The notes under the pieces: model-generated | Told to the model about the DNA's origin: nothing | The model's input: only the letters and a program-made list of their open reading frames with translations | The model's database searches: none | Shown here: in pieces, positions 1-6,610 of the stretch | Numbering within the stretch: the stretch's first letter is position 1 | Layout: each line of letters starts with the position of its first letter | Assembly (NCBI GenBank): GCA_045591925.1 | Contig: JAZNTW010000098.1 | Coordinates: 1 to 64,000, forward strand | Length of the DNA stretch: 64,000 nt | Source: Firm-04 sp045591925 | GTDB taxonomy: Bacteria; Bacillota; Clostridia; Oscillospirales; Ruminococcaceae | Direction of reading: 5' to 3' | Translations under genes and position numbers: made by a program

Positions 1-746
1 GCAAAACATCTCTTTCTCTCGTTACTCAGGCTCAGTACGGGCGTATCAGCAAGAAAAAACTCATGTTTAAAGCTGCCCTTGACCCTTCTGTCCTCCTCGA
101 TATCCTTTTCTTTCCTAAAAAGTAAATGCTGTTGCCGTGCATAGCCAAGGCCGTCGCATACTCCCTGAAAAATCATTCTCACGGCTTCTGCTTCACGTTC
201 TTCAATTTCAAAGCGATAGGTTTCCTTGTTCACCTTGAAGCCGTAAGGAACGTGACCTCCTGTGTAGCGGCATTGACGGGCACTCTCTTTCATACCTTTC
301 ATAACCTCACGACCAAGGTTTTTGGAGTAGTACTCGCTCATACCCTCAAGCACCGATTCCAGAATAATGCTTTCGGGTGAGTCGTCCAGATTTTCAAGTA
401 CGCTCATGAGAGTGACATTATTTTTACGAAGCTCACGCTTATAATAAGCTGAGTCGTAACGGTTTCTGGAGAATCTGTCCAGCTTGTGCACAAGGACAAT
501 GTCGAAATGTCCTTCCTTTGATGAGCTGATCATATTGAGAAATTCGGGGCGATCATCGGTTGTCGCCGAGCGTGCACGATCGCAGAATTCCTCCACGATC
601 GCAACGCCGTTACGGGCACAGTATTCACGCATGGCACGGAGCTGTGCTTCTATGGATTCCTCACGCTGATTATCGGAAGAAAATCTTGCGTAAAGTGCGG
701 CACGAGGAACTCGTCCTCTGCTTTTGATTCGTTCGATTGCTGTCAT
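1..746 (-). CDS. Large serine recombinase, N-terminal part (runs off window)
   Basis: Begins at an ATG preceded by AAGGAGG and reads without a stop to the window edge. Residues about 15-150 form a resolvase catalytic domain: LYARFSSD carries the catalytic serine region and the conserved LVHKLDRFSRNRYD follows. A recombinase linker starts (GGHVPYGFKV, then EREAEAVRMIF). After GLGYAR, where the family normally continues with a stretch like 'IADELNRRG', the reading frame instead gives a basic sequence without familiar motifs, so the gene may be fused to unrelated sequence at about position 130. Family role: strand exchange through a 5'-phosphoserine to integrate or excise an element. It overlaps the stop of the preceding small gene (ATGA), so both are cotranscribed. 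Catalytic domain certain; intactness unknown. Confidence 0.85.
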   Translation of the reverse strand, partial: MTAIERIKSRGRVPRAALYARFSSDNQREESIEAQLRAMREYCARNGVAIVEEFCDRARSATTDDRPEFLNMISSSKEGHFDIVLVHKLDRFSRNRYDSAYYKRELRKNNVTLMSVLENLDDSPESIILESVLEGMSEYYSKNLGREVMKGMKESARQCRYTGGHVPYGFKVNKETYRFEIEEREAEAVRMIFQGVCDGLGYARQQHLLFRKEKDIEEDRRVKGSFKHEFFLADTPVLSLSNERKRCF

Positions 747-901
747 TTGCATTCCTCCTTCATTGTACTGCAGAGCATTTCAAAGAAAACGTGATTGGTG
801 ATTGTTTCGCCTGTGCTGTCTTTGAATTTTGATTTCACCTTGTACGGCTTTTTCTCAAAGGACTTGCGCAGTTCCTTCTTTTCGATTTCAATAATTGTCA
901 T
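743..901 (-). CDS. 52-residue basic protein upstream of the recombinase
   Basis: ATG with a GAGGTGAG ribosome binding site; the stop overlaps the recombinase start (ATGA), which supports translation. The sequence is charged and lysine-rich (MTIIEIEKKELRKSF at the start, CSTMKEECK at the end), with no signal peptide or membrane segment. I do not recognise the family. Small coupled genes before serine recombinases often belong to the integration module, but that is inference. Confidence 0.6.
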   Translation of the reverse strand: MTIIEIEKKELRKSFEKKPYKVKSKFKDSTGETITNHVFFEMLCSTMKEECK

Positions 902-1000
902 CTGCTCACCTCAATTTTACTCTCTTTTTCATGAAAATGGAATCATCAGACTCAACGATAATTTGTCGTCAGGTTTGTACATGACCAATAAATACGATTA

Positions 1001-1159
1001 TTATCTCGGCATTTCCTCTCCTCTGATTGCTTTTTCAACTTCTTTTTTCAGAAGAAGCTCAGTGTACTTCTTGTGATTTTCTATCGTAAGTCTTGATGCA
1101 ATCGCATCGTTCATCTGCTTGTCCTGTGCCTTTAAAAAATTTTCTGCTGTCTTGTTCAT
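1001..1159 (-). CDS. 52-residue helical small protein
   Basis: ATG with a strong AGGAGG six bases upstream. Highly charged and predicted helical: MNKTAENFLKAQDKQMND, then ENHKKYTELLLKKEVEKAI. No cysteines, no membrane segment. Family not recognised. It lies 100 bases upstream of the 52-residue basic gene and the recombinase, on the same strand, so it is probably part of the same operon. Confidence 0.55.
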   Translation of the reverse strand: MNKTAENFLKAQDKQMNDAIASRLTIENHKKYTELLLKKEVEKAIRGEEMPR

Positions 1160-1195
1160 AACTTTTTCCTCCTGAATTTTATCATAATATCTGTC

Positions 1196-1850
1196 AGTGT
1201 GGCGCCCTGTTCTGGGGCGTCATCTTGTTTGACCGAGTCGTGTTTCACGACCCACCCGCTTGATTGGAATTTGGATTCTCTGTAACCACTGCCTCGAATC
1301 AGGGCGGTGGTTTTATCTTCGATGGGCTCGTGTTTCACGATCCCATCGTATTTGTTGAGTTGACTACGTTGTGTGTTCTCTGTAAAGGTAGCCCTGAATC
1401 AGGGCATCCTTTGTTTACCCCCCCGACTATTTGCTTTGTTATGACCACGTCGTGTTTAACGACGTGGTCTATTTTTATATGACGGGATGATTCGTCCCGT
1501 CACGGTGAACGAATTGTTCACCGTCTACCACCTGCACCGAAACAGTGCGGGTGGATTACTGTCTGACAGAACATTCCGTTCCGTCAGCTTGAATACGGGG
1601 GCGGTGAAACAACTCCCCCTGCATGATACCTCGACTACCGAAACGGTACCTGAGTCGGTGATTTGCTGGGTAAGCTGTTCCATGAGACGGAGTCACGTTT
1701 CGTTACCCCGTCAACCTTTCCTGACAAGGATCTCGTGAAACACGATACCCTTTTATGGAGTCACGATTCGTTACCCCATCTCCTACGCAGGGAAGAAACG
1801 CTTCGTTCCGTCCTTTGCAAAGGGGTGCGTGAAACACGCATACCATGCAT
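1196..1850. repeat. Array of about 16 hairpins with 5-nt loops (array 1)
   Basis: No credible gene lies here. The DNA is a head-to-tail series of short inverted repeats, each with a different stem of 5-11 bp but nearly the same loop: GTTTC, GAAAC, GATTC or GAATC (variants GTTTA, GAATT, ATTCC). Loops lie at 1242-1246, 1296-1300, 1332-1336, 1396-1400, 1454-1458, 1489-1493, 1511-1515, 1539-1543, 1573-1577, 1606-1610, 1640-1644, 1697-1701, 1737-1741, 1765-1769 and 1831-1835. Example: GACCACGTCGT, loop GTTTA, ACGACGTGGTC. Stems differ while pairing is kept, so structure rather than sequence appears conserved. Function unknown. A similar array lies at 51740-52260. Confidence 0.85.
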
Positions 1851-1853
1851 ATA

Positions 1854-2336
1854 TTAGGCTTCATACATCCAGCTGTCGTCAGGGAGCGGATCCTCCTGAG
1901 GTTCAGGTCTTTCGAGATTTTTCTCTGCAATCCCGAAGTTATCACGCTGTATCAGTTCCTCCAAATTTAGCTTGCCTTTGGTACGACGAACGTTCCGAAC
2001 AGCCTCTTTTCTGTACTCTTTCAGAACCTTTTCAGGAATGTCGGTCAGATTTGAAAGTATCATGATAATCACTTCAACCTCCACAGCATATCGGAACAGA
2101 CCTTTTGATATTTTGGTGAAGCCCTTATCCGATGCTTCGGCAATGCACTCTGCAAGCTCAGGAACAAGAAGATTCTGTTTATCCTTAAGCTCACGGCTTG
2201 CAAGATAAAGTCTGAGTGCATCTTCTATCAGAGCCGATCTGTTCTCAGCGTTTCCTGCTTTGATATAGGCATCGCATTCCTGTAACAATGAATCTGAAAT
2301 ACAGATTCCTGTTCTGATTTTTTTATCCAACTGCAT
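1854..2336 (-). CDS. Ribbon-helix-helix-like DNA-binding protein, 160 aa
   Basis: Starts at ATG 2336, sharing its A with the stop of the upstream gene (TGATG), with AAAGGG before it. The first 50 residues look like a CopG/Arc-type ribbon-helix-helix: KIRTGICISDSLLQECDAYI, then NRSALIEDALRLYL. The C-terminal half is charged and acidic at the end and not assignable. It forms a pair with the next gene upstream, which has the same architecture, so the two probably arose by duplication or act together in plasmid or element partition or regulation. That role is inferred from fold and context only. Confidence 0.65.
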   Translation of the reverse strand: MQLDKKIRTGICISDSLLQECDAYIKAGNAENRSALIEDALRLYLASRELKDKQNLLVPELAECIAEASDKGFTKISKGLFRYAVEVEVIIMILSNLTDIPEKVLKEYRKEAVRNVRRTKGKLNLEELIQRDNFGIAEKNLERPEPQEDPLPDDSWMYEA

Positions 2337-2740
2337 CACCCTTTCTGATAGTCTATCGCTTTTTCAAAACTGATTGTGCCATTGATTCTGCGGACTTCAT
2401 CCACACACATCGCCCGAAGCTTGTCAATTACTTCATCATCAACATCATTTGACGCAGCTGTCAGGTGCGTAATTGCTCCGAGCTCCACAGCAACCTTGAA
2501 GAGTAATCGGGCAAGTCTTTGTTCTGTTCCTGCAATTTCAGCCTTGACAATTCCGTTGAGTACTGGCGCAAGGTAACCGATTGCCTCGCCTGTGTTTACG
2601 TCAAGATGCCCACAGTAAAAGCGGATTGCATCCTCAACAAATTCGCTTTGTGAACGGCAGGCTGTATCTTTTATGTGAGATTCCACAAGCTTTTTTGTCT
2701 TTGGATACAGCCAGAATGCATATTTTTCTTTGTTCTCCAT
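2336..2740 (-). CDS. Ribbon-helix-helix-like DNA-binding protein, 134 aa
   Basis: ATG preceded by GAGGGAAA. The N-terminus (FWLYPKTKKLVESHI, then CRSQSEFVEDAIRFYCGHL) fits a ribbon-helix-helix pair of helices. The remainder resembles the downstream neighbour (LLFKVAVELGAI against LFRYAVEVEVII; DEVRRINGTISFEKAI against NVRRTKGKLNLEELI), indicating a shared ancestor. Translation is coupled to the downstream gene. Probable DNA-binding regulator of the mobile element; the exact family was not identified. Confidence 0.65.
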   Translation of the reverse strand: MENKEKYAFWLYPKTKKLVESHIKDTACRSQSEFVEDAIRFYCGHLDVNTGEAIGYLAPVLNGIVKAEIAGTEQRLARLLFKVAVELGAITHLTAASNDVDDEVIDKLRAMCVDEVRRINGTISFEKAIDYQKG

Positions 2741-3088
2741 TTTCCCTCACTTTCTGTCGTAACACCTTACGACTTGCTTGATTGTCCTTAGTTTTCGTGA
2801 TTACTGGGAACCGCAACACCATAATCGTAACACCTGCCGGTTTTACGACCCTGTATGCGGACTTCTCGCATTCTCCGCATCTTCGGCGAGCTTTGCTCGT
2901 CCGAGGTGATTGCGTCGAGGGGTACAACCCCGACGCTTTAACCTGCAACATCGTAACTGCTCAGATTCAGACCGCTTTCGTGGGACTGCTCATACTCACA
3001 ATCGAGACAACTACCCATTCTTTCGATTTTTACCCCTTCAACCACTGCAAACTGCAGAGGTTCGTGAGGCTCTGTACGTTTCAAGGTA
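2741..3088. repeat. Non-coding gap with several hairpins
   Basis: No convincing gene in 350 bases. Several inverted repeats are visible: TCGTAA-CACC-TTACGA near 2755, CGAGC-TTT-GCTCG near 2888, and GCGTCGAGGGGT with ACCCCGACGC near 2911. Their dense packing resembles the arrays at 1196-1850 and 51740-52260, but the loops are less uniform. May serve as terminators, attenuators or array remnants. Confidence 0.45.
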
Positions 3089-3424
3089 TCAGCCGTCCTC
3101 TGTCATATCTCCCACTGTGGATTCACTGCAATTTGCAGTGCTTTTTGCACCGATTTTTGACCTTGCATACTCCAGATGCTCTGCGACAGCTTTTTTGCGG
3201 CTTTCTGACATCGGAATTCTGAAATTCAATCGAAGATTCTTTTTTGAAAATCGGAATGTCAGACCACCATAATTGTCATTATTAACAAGTTTATAGATAT
3301 CACTGTGTGTAGCACAAAGCTTACTCAGCTTATTAATAAGCTTCTGATTGTAGGTGTAGATTTCACAATCAGTTTCAGCTTCATTGAATGTGATAATCGT
3401 TTCTCTTTCATAATTCGTCAGCAT
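3089..3424 (-). CDS. Conserved mobile-element protein, 111 aa
   Basis: Start chosen at ATG 3424 because AAAGGAG lies just upstream; an upstream extension lacks such a site. The N-terminus (MLTNYERETIITFNEAE, then AEIYTY-like CEIYTYNQKLINKL) matches a small protein I recall from Firmicute conjugative and mobilizable elements, where it is often auto-annotated loosely as a chaperone. The C-terminal part has a basic patch (RFSKKNLRLNFRIP). No catalytic motif is visible and function is unknown. It sits downstream of the HTH gene at 3578 and upstream of the ribbon-helix-helix pair, on the same strand. Confidence 0.6.
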   Translation of the reverse strand: MLTNYERETIITFNEAETDCEIYTYNQKLINKLSKLCATHSDIYKLVNNDNYGGLTFRFSKKNLRLNFRIPMSESRKKAVAEHLEYARSKIGAKSTANCSESTVGDMTEDG

Positions 3425-3577
3425 AAAACTCCTTTCATTATCCGCAGAGAAGAAAAGACCGCACATATCTATAACATTTCTTTCTCTGATAATAAATAAA
3501 ATCATATTCTTGTGTATCCTTCTATTACTCTTATTTGTATCTCTCTGTGAACACAACCTCATCACAACATGAAACAG

Positions 3578-3847
3578 TCACAGTATCAATTCATAAGAGT
3601 TGCAGCGCTGAATGTGATTTTCATAATTATATCTGACACGAATGATTCCTTTCTCTTTCAAAGATTTAATGGCTCTTGCAACAGAACTCCGTGAGATGTG
3701 ACAGTCACTTACAATTCTGTTGTAACTGGGAAAGCATTTTCCTGTCACAGAGTTTCTGCACTTGCACAGATAGCACAGCACATAGAACTCTATCGCTAAC
3801 AGATGCATTTCAAATGCGGTATTGGGAATTTTCACATAGCCTTTCAT
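3578..3847 (-). CDS. Helix-turn-helix domain protein, 89 aa
   Basis: Start set at ATG 3847, directly after AAGGAGGT; earlier in-frame codons have no ribosome site. The whole protein is a winged-helix (HTH_36-like) domain: MKGYVKIPNTAFEM, then CFPSYNRIVSDCHISRSSVA as the helix-turn-helix, then KSLKEKGIIRVRYN as the wing. Such domains are the N-terminal part of many Firmicute replication initiators (RepA_N-type) and of small regulators. At 89 residues this would be only the DNA-binding domain, so it could be a regulator or a shortened initiator. Confidence 0.65.
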   Translation of the reverse strand: MKGYVKIPNTAFEMHLLAIEFYVLCYLCKCRNSVTGKCFPSYNRIVSDCHISRSSVARAIKSLKEKGIIRVRYNYENHIQRCNSYELIL

Positions 3848-3889
3848 GAATACCTCCTTGTATTTTATATACTTTCTTTGTGTCAAAAG

Positions 3890-4240
3890 ACACGCCACCC
3901 CATCCGGGTGACTTCACTGCTGCTAAACGCAGCAGCACTTTCCTTCAATTCGAAGGTGCCGGAAATTCTCTGACAGGATTACTCCTGCCCCGCCGGCAAA
4001 AGGAACAGCTTCGGCTGATTGGCGTCCTTACCAATCACATAGATTCGGGTCTCTCGGATTACAAAGTCCGAGCCGCTTTTTACGGAAGTACCTTACCCCA
4101 ACTTTGATTGCCTTACAAAGCTGGCTCCGCTTTGCTGATCTTCGCATACTTTCTCGCTCGCTCTTTCGAGGTCGTGGCGTATGGAGATCTCAGCTGACGG
4201 AAATGCATCCATCATCGGAGTACGACGTACCGAAGTGTTG
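3890..4240. repeat. Non-coding gap packed with hairpins
   Basis: No gene. Successive inverted repeats: ACCC-CATCC-GGGT, TGCTGC-TAAAC-GCAGCA, CCTTC-AATTC-GAAGG, CAGG-ATTACT-CCTG, CAGC-TTCG-GCTG, CTCGGA with TCCGAG, CAAAGC with GCTTTG, GTAC-GAC-GTAC. Two of these have the 5-nt AT-rich loop seen in array 1. It lies directly upstream of the HTH gene at 3578-3847. Confidence 0.55.
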
Positions 4241-4314
4241 ATATTCAATTTTCAAGGTTCTCAGAAGGGCTTTTTATTTGCCCCTCTATATTTCTCTAGT
4301 AACTTTTTGAGAAT

Positions 4315-4590
4315 TTACAAATAATTTTTTGGCTTTCTCTGAAAAATTTGTAGCCCTGCACAAATTCCGAGTTTTCTTTTATGCTTTTTGCTATGCATGA
4401 TTATCACCTCCTGCTCTATAGGGATTAAGAAAAGCATTTTGAACGGAATGAAGGATTCCCCTCTATATTTCTCTGGTAACTTTTTTAGGAATGTCAGGGA
4501 TAAATTTTTGTTCTTCTGGAAATTTTGTATCCTTGCACAAACTTTGATTTTACTTTGATGCTTTTTGATGAGCGTTTTTTCAGCCTTCAT
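4315..4590 (-). CDS. Peptide gene(s) of the repeat family, units 1 and 2
   Basis: The frame from 4590 reads through units 2 and 1 to give 91 residues. An internal ATG at 4398 with a textbook AGGAGGTGAT site would give a 27-residue cationic peptide (starts MHSKKHKRKLGICAGLQIF). The internal start looks the better one, so unit 1 is probably made alone; unit 2 may be read only through fusion. The peptides are rich in Lys and have one Cys. No known family recognised. Candidates are leader peptides, small toxins or signalling peptides; nothing in the sequence decides. Confidence 0.4.
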   Translation of the reverse strand: MKAEKTLIKKHQSKIKVCARIQNFQKNKNLSLTFLKKLPEKYRGESFIPFKMLFLIPIEQEVIIMHSKKHKRKLGICAGLQIFQRKPKNYL

Positions 4591-4615
4591 TTATTAGCCG
4601 ACGAAAACGAGCATT

Positions 4616-4690
4616 TTACAAGTGCGTGAAAAAAATTTGTAGCCTTGCATAAATCGTGCTATTGTTTCTTGTATGCTTTGATGTTTTCAT
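4616..4690 (-). CDS. Peptide of the repeat family, unit 3 (24 aa)
   Basis: ATG with GAGGGGG close upstream, then MKTSKHTRNNSTIYARLQIF and four more residues before TAA. Same pattern as units 1 and 2, with Tyr in place of the Cys. The ribosome site is only a few bases from the ATG, so translation is uncertain. Confidence 0.3.
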   Translation of the reverse strand: MKTSKHTRNNSTIYARLQIFFTHL

Positions 4691-4879
4691 CCCCCTCTAA
4701 TACTCTATAGGCAGAAAAAATGCGATTTCACAAAAACAATTTTTTCAAAGCAGAAAATTTCGTAGCACTGCACAGAACTCGAATTCATTTTTTATGCAGA
4801 TTGCTGCTTGCACACCCCTCTACTCTATAGGGACTAGGAGAACCGCTTTCACCACCCACTTTCAAATTATTTTTCAAAA

Positions 4880-5116
4880 AACAAAAAAGCTCCTTTCCTC
4901 GTCAAGCGAAGAAGAAGCTCTAAGTCATCGTACGAAACAATCGGGCAAATAAAAAAGCCGCCGAATCAAACAGACGTAATTATCCCGCAGGATAGAACAC
5001 AGAAGTGTTAACGTCAAGTCTGGTTTCGTACGGCGCTTGGTAGCTCAGTCATAATGACTGTCTCCGCTTGCTCGATTAGAAATCGTAATATTCAATTCAA
5101 ACAGGATTTCTCCTGT
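4880..5116 (-). ncRNA. Candidate structured small RNA, about 235 nt
   Basis: No reading frame, but a complete transcription unit is visible. A TTGACA-17-TAGAAT promoter lies just upstream. The transcript would fold into CAGGA-GAAA-TCCTG, CGATT-TCT-AATCG and CAGTCA-TTA-TGACTG hairpins. A long-range pairing CGTACGAAAC (5032-5023) with GTTTCGTACG (4938-4929) encloses AACAC-TTCT-GTGTT and TATCC-TGC-GGGATA. The 3' end is a hairpin (4888-4919) followed by TTTTTTG. I do not recognise a known RNA class. The unit at 52296-52520 has the same promoter type. Confidence 0.5.
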
Positions 5117-5122
5117 GATTTC

Positions 5123-5151
5123 ATTCTAACACACAGAACGGTGGATGTCAA
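5123..5151 (-). promoter_or_regulatory. Promoter of the candidate RNA
   Basis: On the minus strand TTGACA (5151-5146), 17-base spacer, TAGAAT (5128-5123). Perfect -35 and one mismatch in the -10. Start expected near 5116. Confidence 0.65.
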
Positions 5152-5235
5152 TATGAAAATCAAACTTGTATATAAATTCATTCAACTGCACAACTGATAC
5201 GAAACGAATGTTCGATTTATTGGCGGAGTGCACAA

Positions 5236-5272
5236 AAATCTGCAAGTCTACATATTGAAGACCTGCAGATTG
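5236..5272 (-). terminator. Terminator after the DUF6809-like pseudogene
   Basis: Inverted repeat AATCTGCA / TGCAGATT with inner AGACC/GTCT pairing, followed on the minus strand by TTTTTG. It lies about 20 bases after the stop at 5291. Confidence 0.6.
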
Positions 5273-5290
5273 AGTTAAAACTGTATTGCC

Positions 5291-5584
5291 TCACCGTTGT
5301 TCTGAGCTTGCATTGCTGCAATTCGTATTCATTACTTCAATGATGCTCCCAGCTCCGAGCACGAACCTTCTCGCAAACGCCTTCTGCTCCGCAATTCTGT
5401 GCATCTCGTTGGTACATTCGGTGAACTTCTCGAACATTTCTACTTCCTCATTATTCAGCCGTTTCTTAAGATCTTCCTTGTCCCTGACGATATACACGAG
5501 CAGCTCCGAATACTTACTTCCTTTCTTGAAGTCTCTCTCGCACAGCGAGATGTTGCTGTACTATAATTCTTCAATAACGTTCAT
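5291..5584 (-). pseudogene. DUF6809-like small protein, broken by an early TAG
   Basis: An ATG at 5584 follows GGAGGTG and opens MNVIEEL, then TAG (5563-5561), then YSNISLCERDF and on to SSEQR. DUF6809-type proteins begin with a pattern like EELYYGNI, so the TAG sits where a Tyr codon is expected and the frame is otherwise open for about 90 residues. A single base change would explain it. A downstream GTG at 5497 could yield a shorter product. Function of the family is unknown. A recent nonsense mutation is the simplest reading; stop readthrough is possible but unsupported. Confidence 0.65.
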
Positions 5585-5598
5585 TCTGCACCTCCGTC

Positions 5599-5829
5599 TC
5601 AATTAGAAACGGTGACCGCATTTCCGAGTTCTCCCTCGGCAATACAGTCACCGTTCTGTTTCATTTTTTCTACTGCAATAAGCGTTTGACGAACGATTTC
5701 AAGCTCTAAAGCTGTTTGCTCGTCCACTGATGCCTTATTTGGCGAGACAAGGTACATCGTCTTGAAAACCGCACTCATCACAGCATATTTCTCACCGTAG
5801 TAGAGTTCTTTAATCGTAATCTTTGCCAT
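5599..5829 (-). CDS. Small acidic protein of unknown function, 76 aa
   Basis: Start chosen at ATG 5829 with GGAGG eight bases upstream; the alternative ATG overlaps that site. Sequence opens MAKITIKELYYGEKYAVM and continues with a helical, charged region. The ELYYG motif recalls the opening of DUF6809-type proteins, so it may be a distant relative of the broken gene downstream. No membrane segment or catalytic motif. A promoter and an inverted repeat covering the ribosome site lie just upstream. Confidence 0.55.
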   Translation of the reverse strand: MAKITIKELYYGEKYAVMSAVFKTMYLVSPNKASVDEQTALELEIVRQTLIAVEKMKQNGDCIAEGELGNAVTVSN

Positions 5830-5830
5830 A

Positions 5831-5890
5831 TGTGTTACCTCCATTGATTATGGTAACACACAGTATACCACAGAAGAACGTGAAAGTCCA
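5831..5890 (-). promoter_or_regulatory. Promoter plus hairpin covering the ribosome binding site
   Basis: On the minus strand TGGACT (5890-5885), 17 bases, TATACT (5867-5862). The 5' leader then contains TGTGTTACC (5860-5852) and GGTAACACA (5839-5831), a perfect 9-bp inverted repeat. The 3' arm begins with the last bases of the Shine-Dalgarno GGAGG and ends two bases before the ATG at 5829. Folding would hide the ribosome site, or the repeat could bind a dimeric regulator. Confidence 0.55.
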
Positions 5891-6088
5891 GCGATTTTTC
5901 AAACTTTATAGTTAAAAATGCAAAGTTTTTGTCTAAATAAATCGCTTTGTATTCGACTTTGTATTGTCCTCCTTAATTACGCAAGAAAATTCTTTGTGAT
6001 GCCGTTACAAAAGCCTCGTCAAACGGATTGTCCAGTGATGTACCGTATGTATCGAAGCAGTATTTAGAAATGTTTGTTTCGTCATCAC

Positions 6089-6593
6089 TTAATCCGATGC
6101 TGATTGTTTCAATAGAGCAATCATTCTCTCAATAATCGGCGAGACTTCGTCGTTCTTAAATCGCTCGCCGAATGAACCATTGTTGAAATGATCCTCACGC
6201 TAAAGCATTGTAATCAAGGCACAGCACAAATCATAGTCAGCAGAAGGAAGACGCTTAAGTTCCTCGTCCGCATTTACCGGCACAGTTATCATGTAATCAT
6301 AATAATGATATTTTATTGCATCGATATCTTCCAATGTTTCGTAAAAAGTATCTGCTAATGTTGTTGTCGGATGAAGGAGTGCACTCAAACGTTCTATTTT
6401 ATATTCTGTCAAAGGGGCTGTTACCGAAAGATCGATGTTGCAATCTTTATTCTGCAACTCCGGCGGAAATAATCGTGACCGCCATCCACAGCGCATGCGC
6501 CATACTTGCAGGTTTTATACTGATGCCTGTCAGTTGATTCAATGGTTTCGCTACAGCGTTTACACTGAATAGCGTTTTAATGATTCTTCTCAT
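6089..6593 (-). pseudogene. Decayed DUF7695-like and DUF6508-like genes
   Basis: Two small mobile-element proteins can be recognised only across frames. From ATG 6593 the start MRRIIK is followed, one base out of frame, by NAIQCKRCSETIE and GACAVDGGHDYFRR, a DUF7695-like zinc-ribbon sequence. Loss of one A in a run of four As would explain the shift. A further shift leads to a DUF6508-like stretch (YYDYMITVPVNADEE, LCCALITML). This is cut by TAG (6202-6200) and continues in the same frame as REDHFNNGSFGERF up to TAA at 6089. Several independent lesions indicate true decay. Domain names are from memory of family patterns. Confidence 0.6.
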
Positions 6594-6610
6594 ATATCGA
6601 TCTATCCAAA

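Larger units (their letters stand above)
4262..4845 (-). repeat. Four diverged repeat units carrying short peptide reading frames
   Basis: On the minus strand a unit of roughly 130-190 bases recurs four times. Each has a spacer with a CTATAGAG-like box, then a coding-like stretch with the pattern K-H-x(5)-I/V-C/Y-A-x-L/I-Q/R-x-F: LGICAGLQIF at 4340, IKVCARIQNF at 4530, TIYARLQIF at 4640, FEFCAVLRNF at 4760. The nucleotide core AATTTGTAGCCCTGCA also recurs. The fourth copy lacks an ATG. Protein-level similarity despite drift suggests the peptide, not only the DNA, was under selection. Confidence 0.6.

Noticed and set aside
1156..1338. 60-residue open frame across the start of hairpin array 1
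   Set aside because: Its codons follow the inverted repeats and it has no ribosome site; the array explains the open frame.
1196..1850. CRISPR array
   Set aside because: Loops resemble the GTTTC/GAAAC ends of CRISPR repeats, but there is no repeated unit of 25-37 bases, no regular spacer and no cas gene.
5030..5085. tRNA-like stretch (GGTAGCTCAGT)
   Set aside because: The D-loop-like sequence lacks a T-loop and acceptor stem; its bases pair inside the candidate RNA instead.
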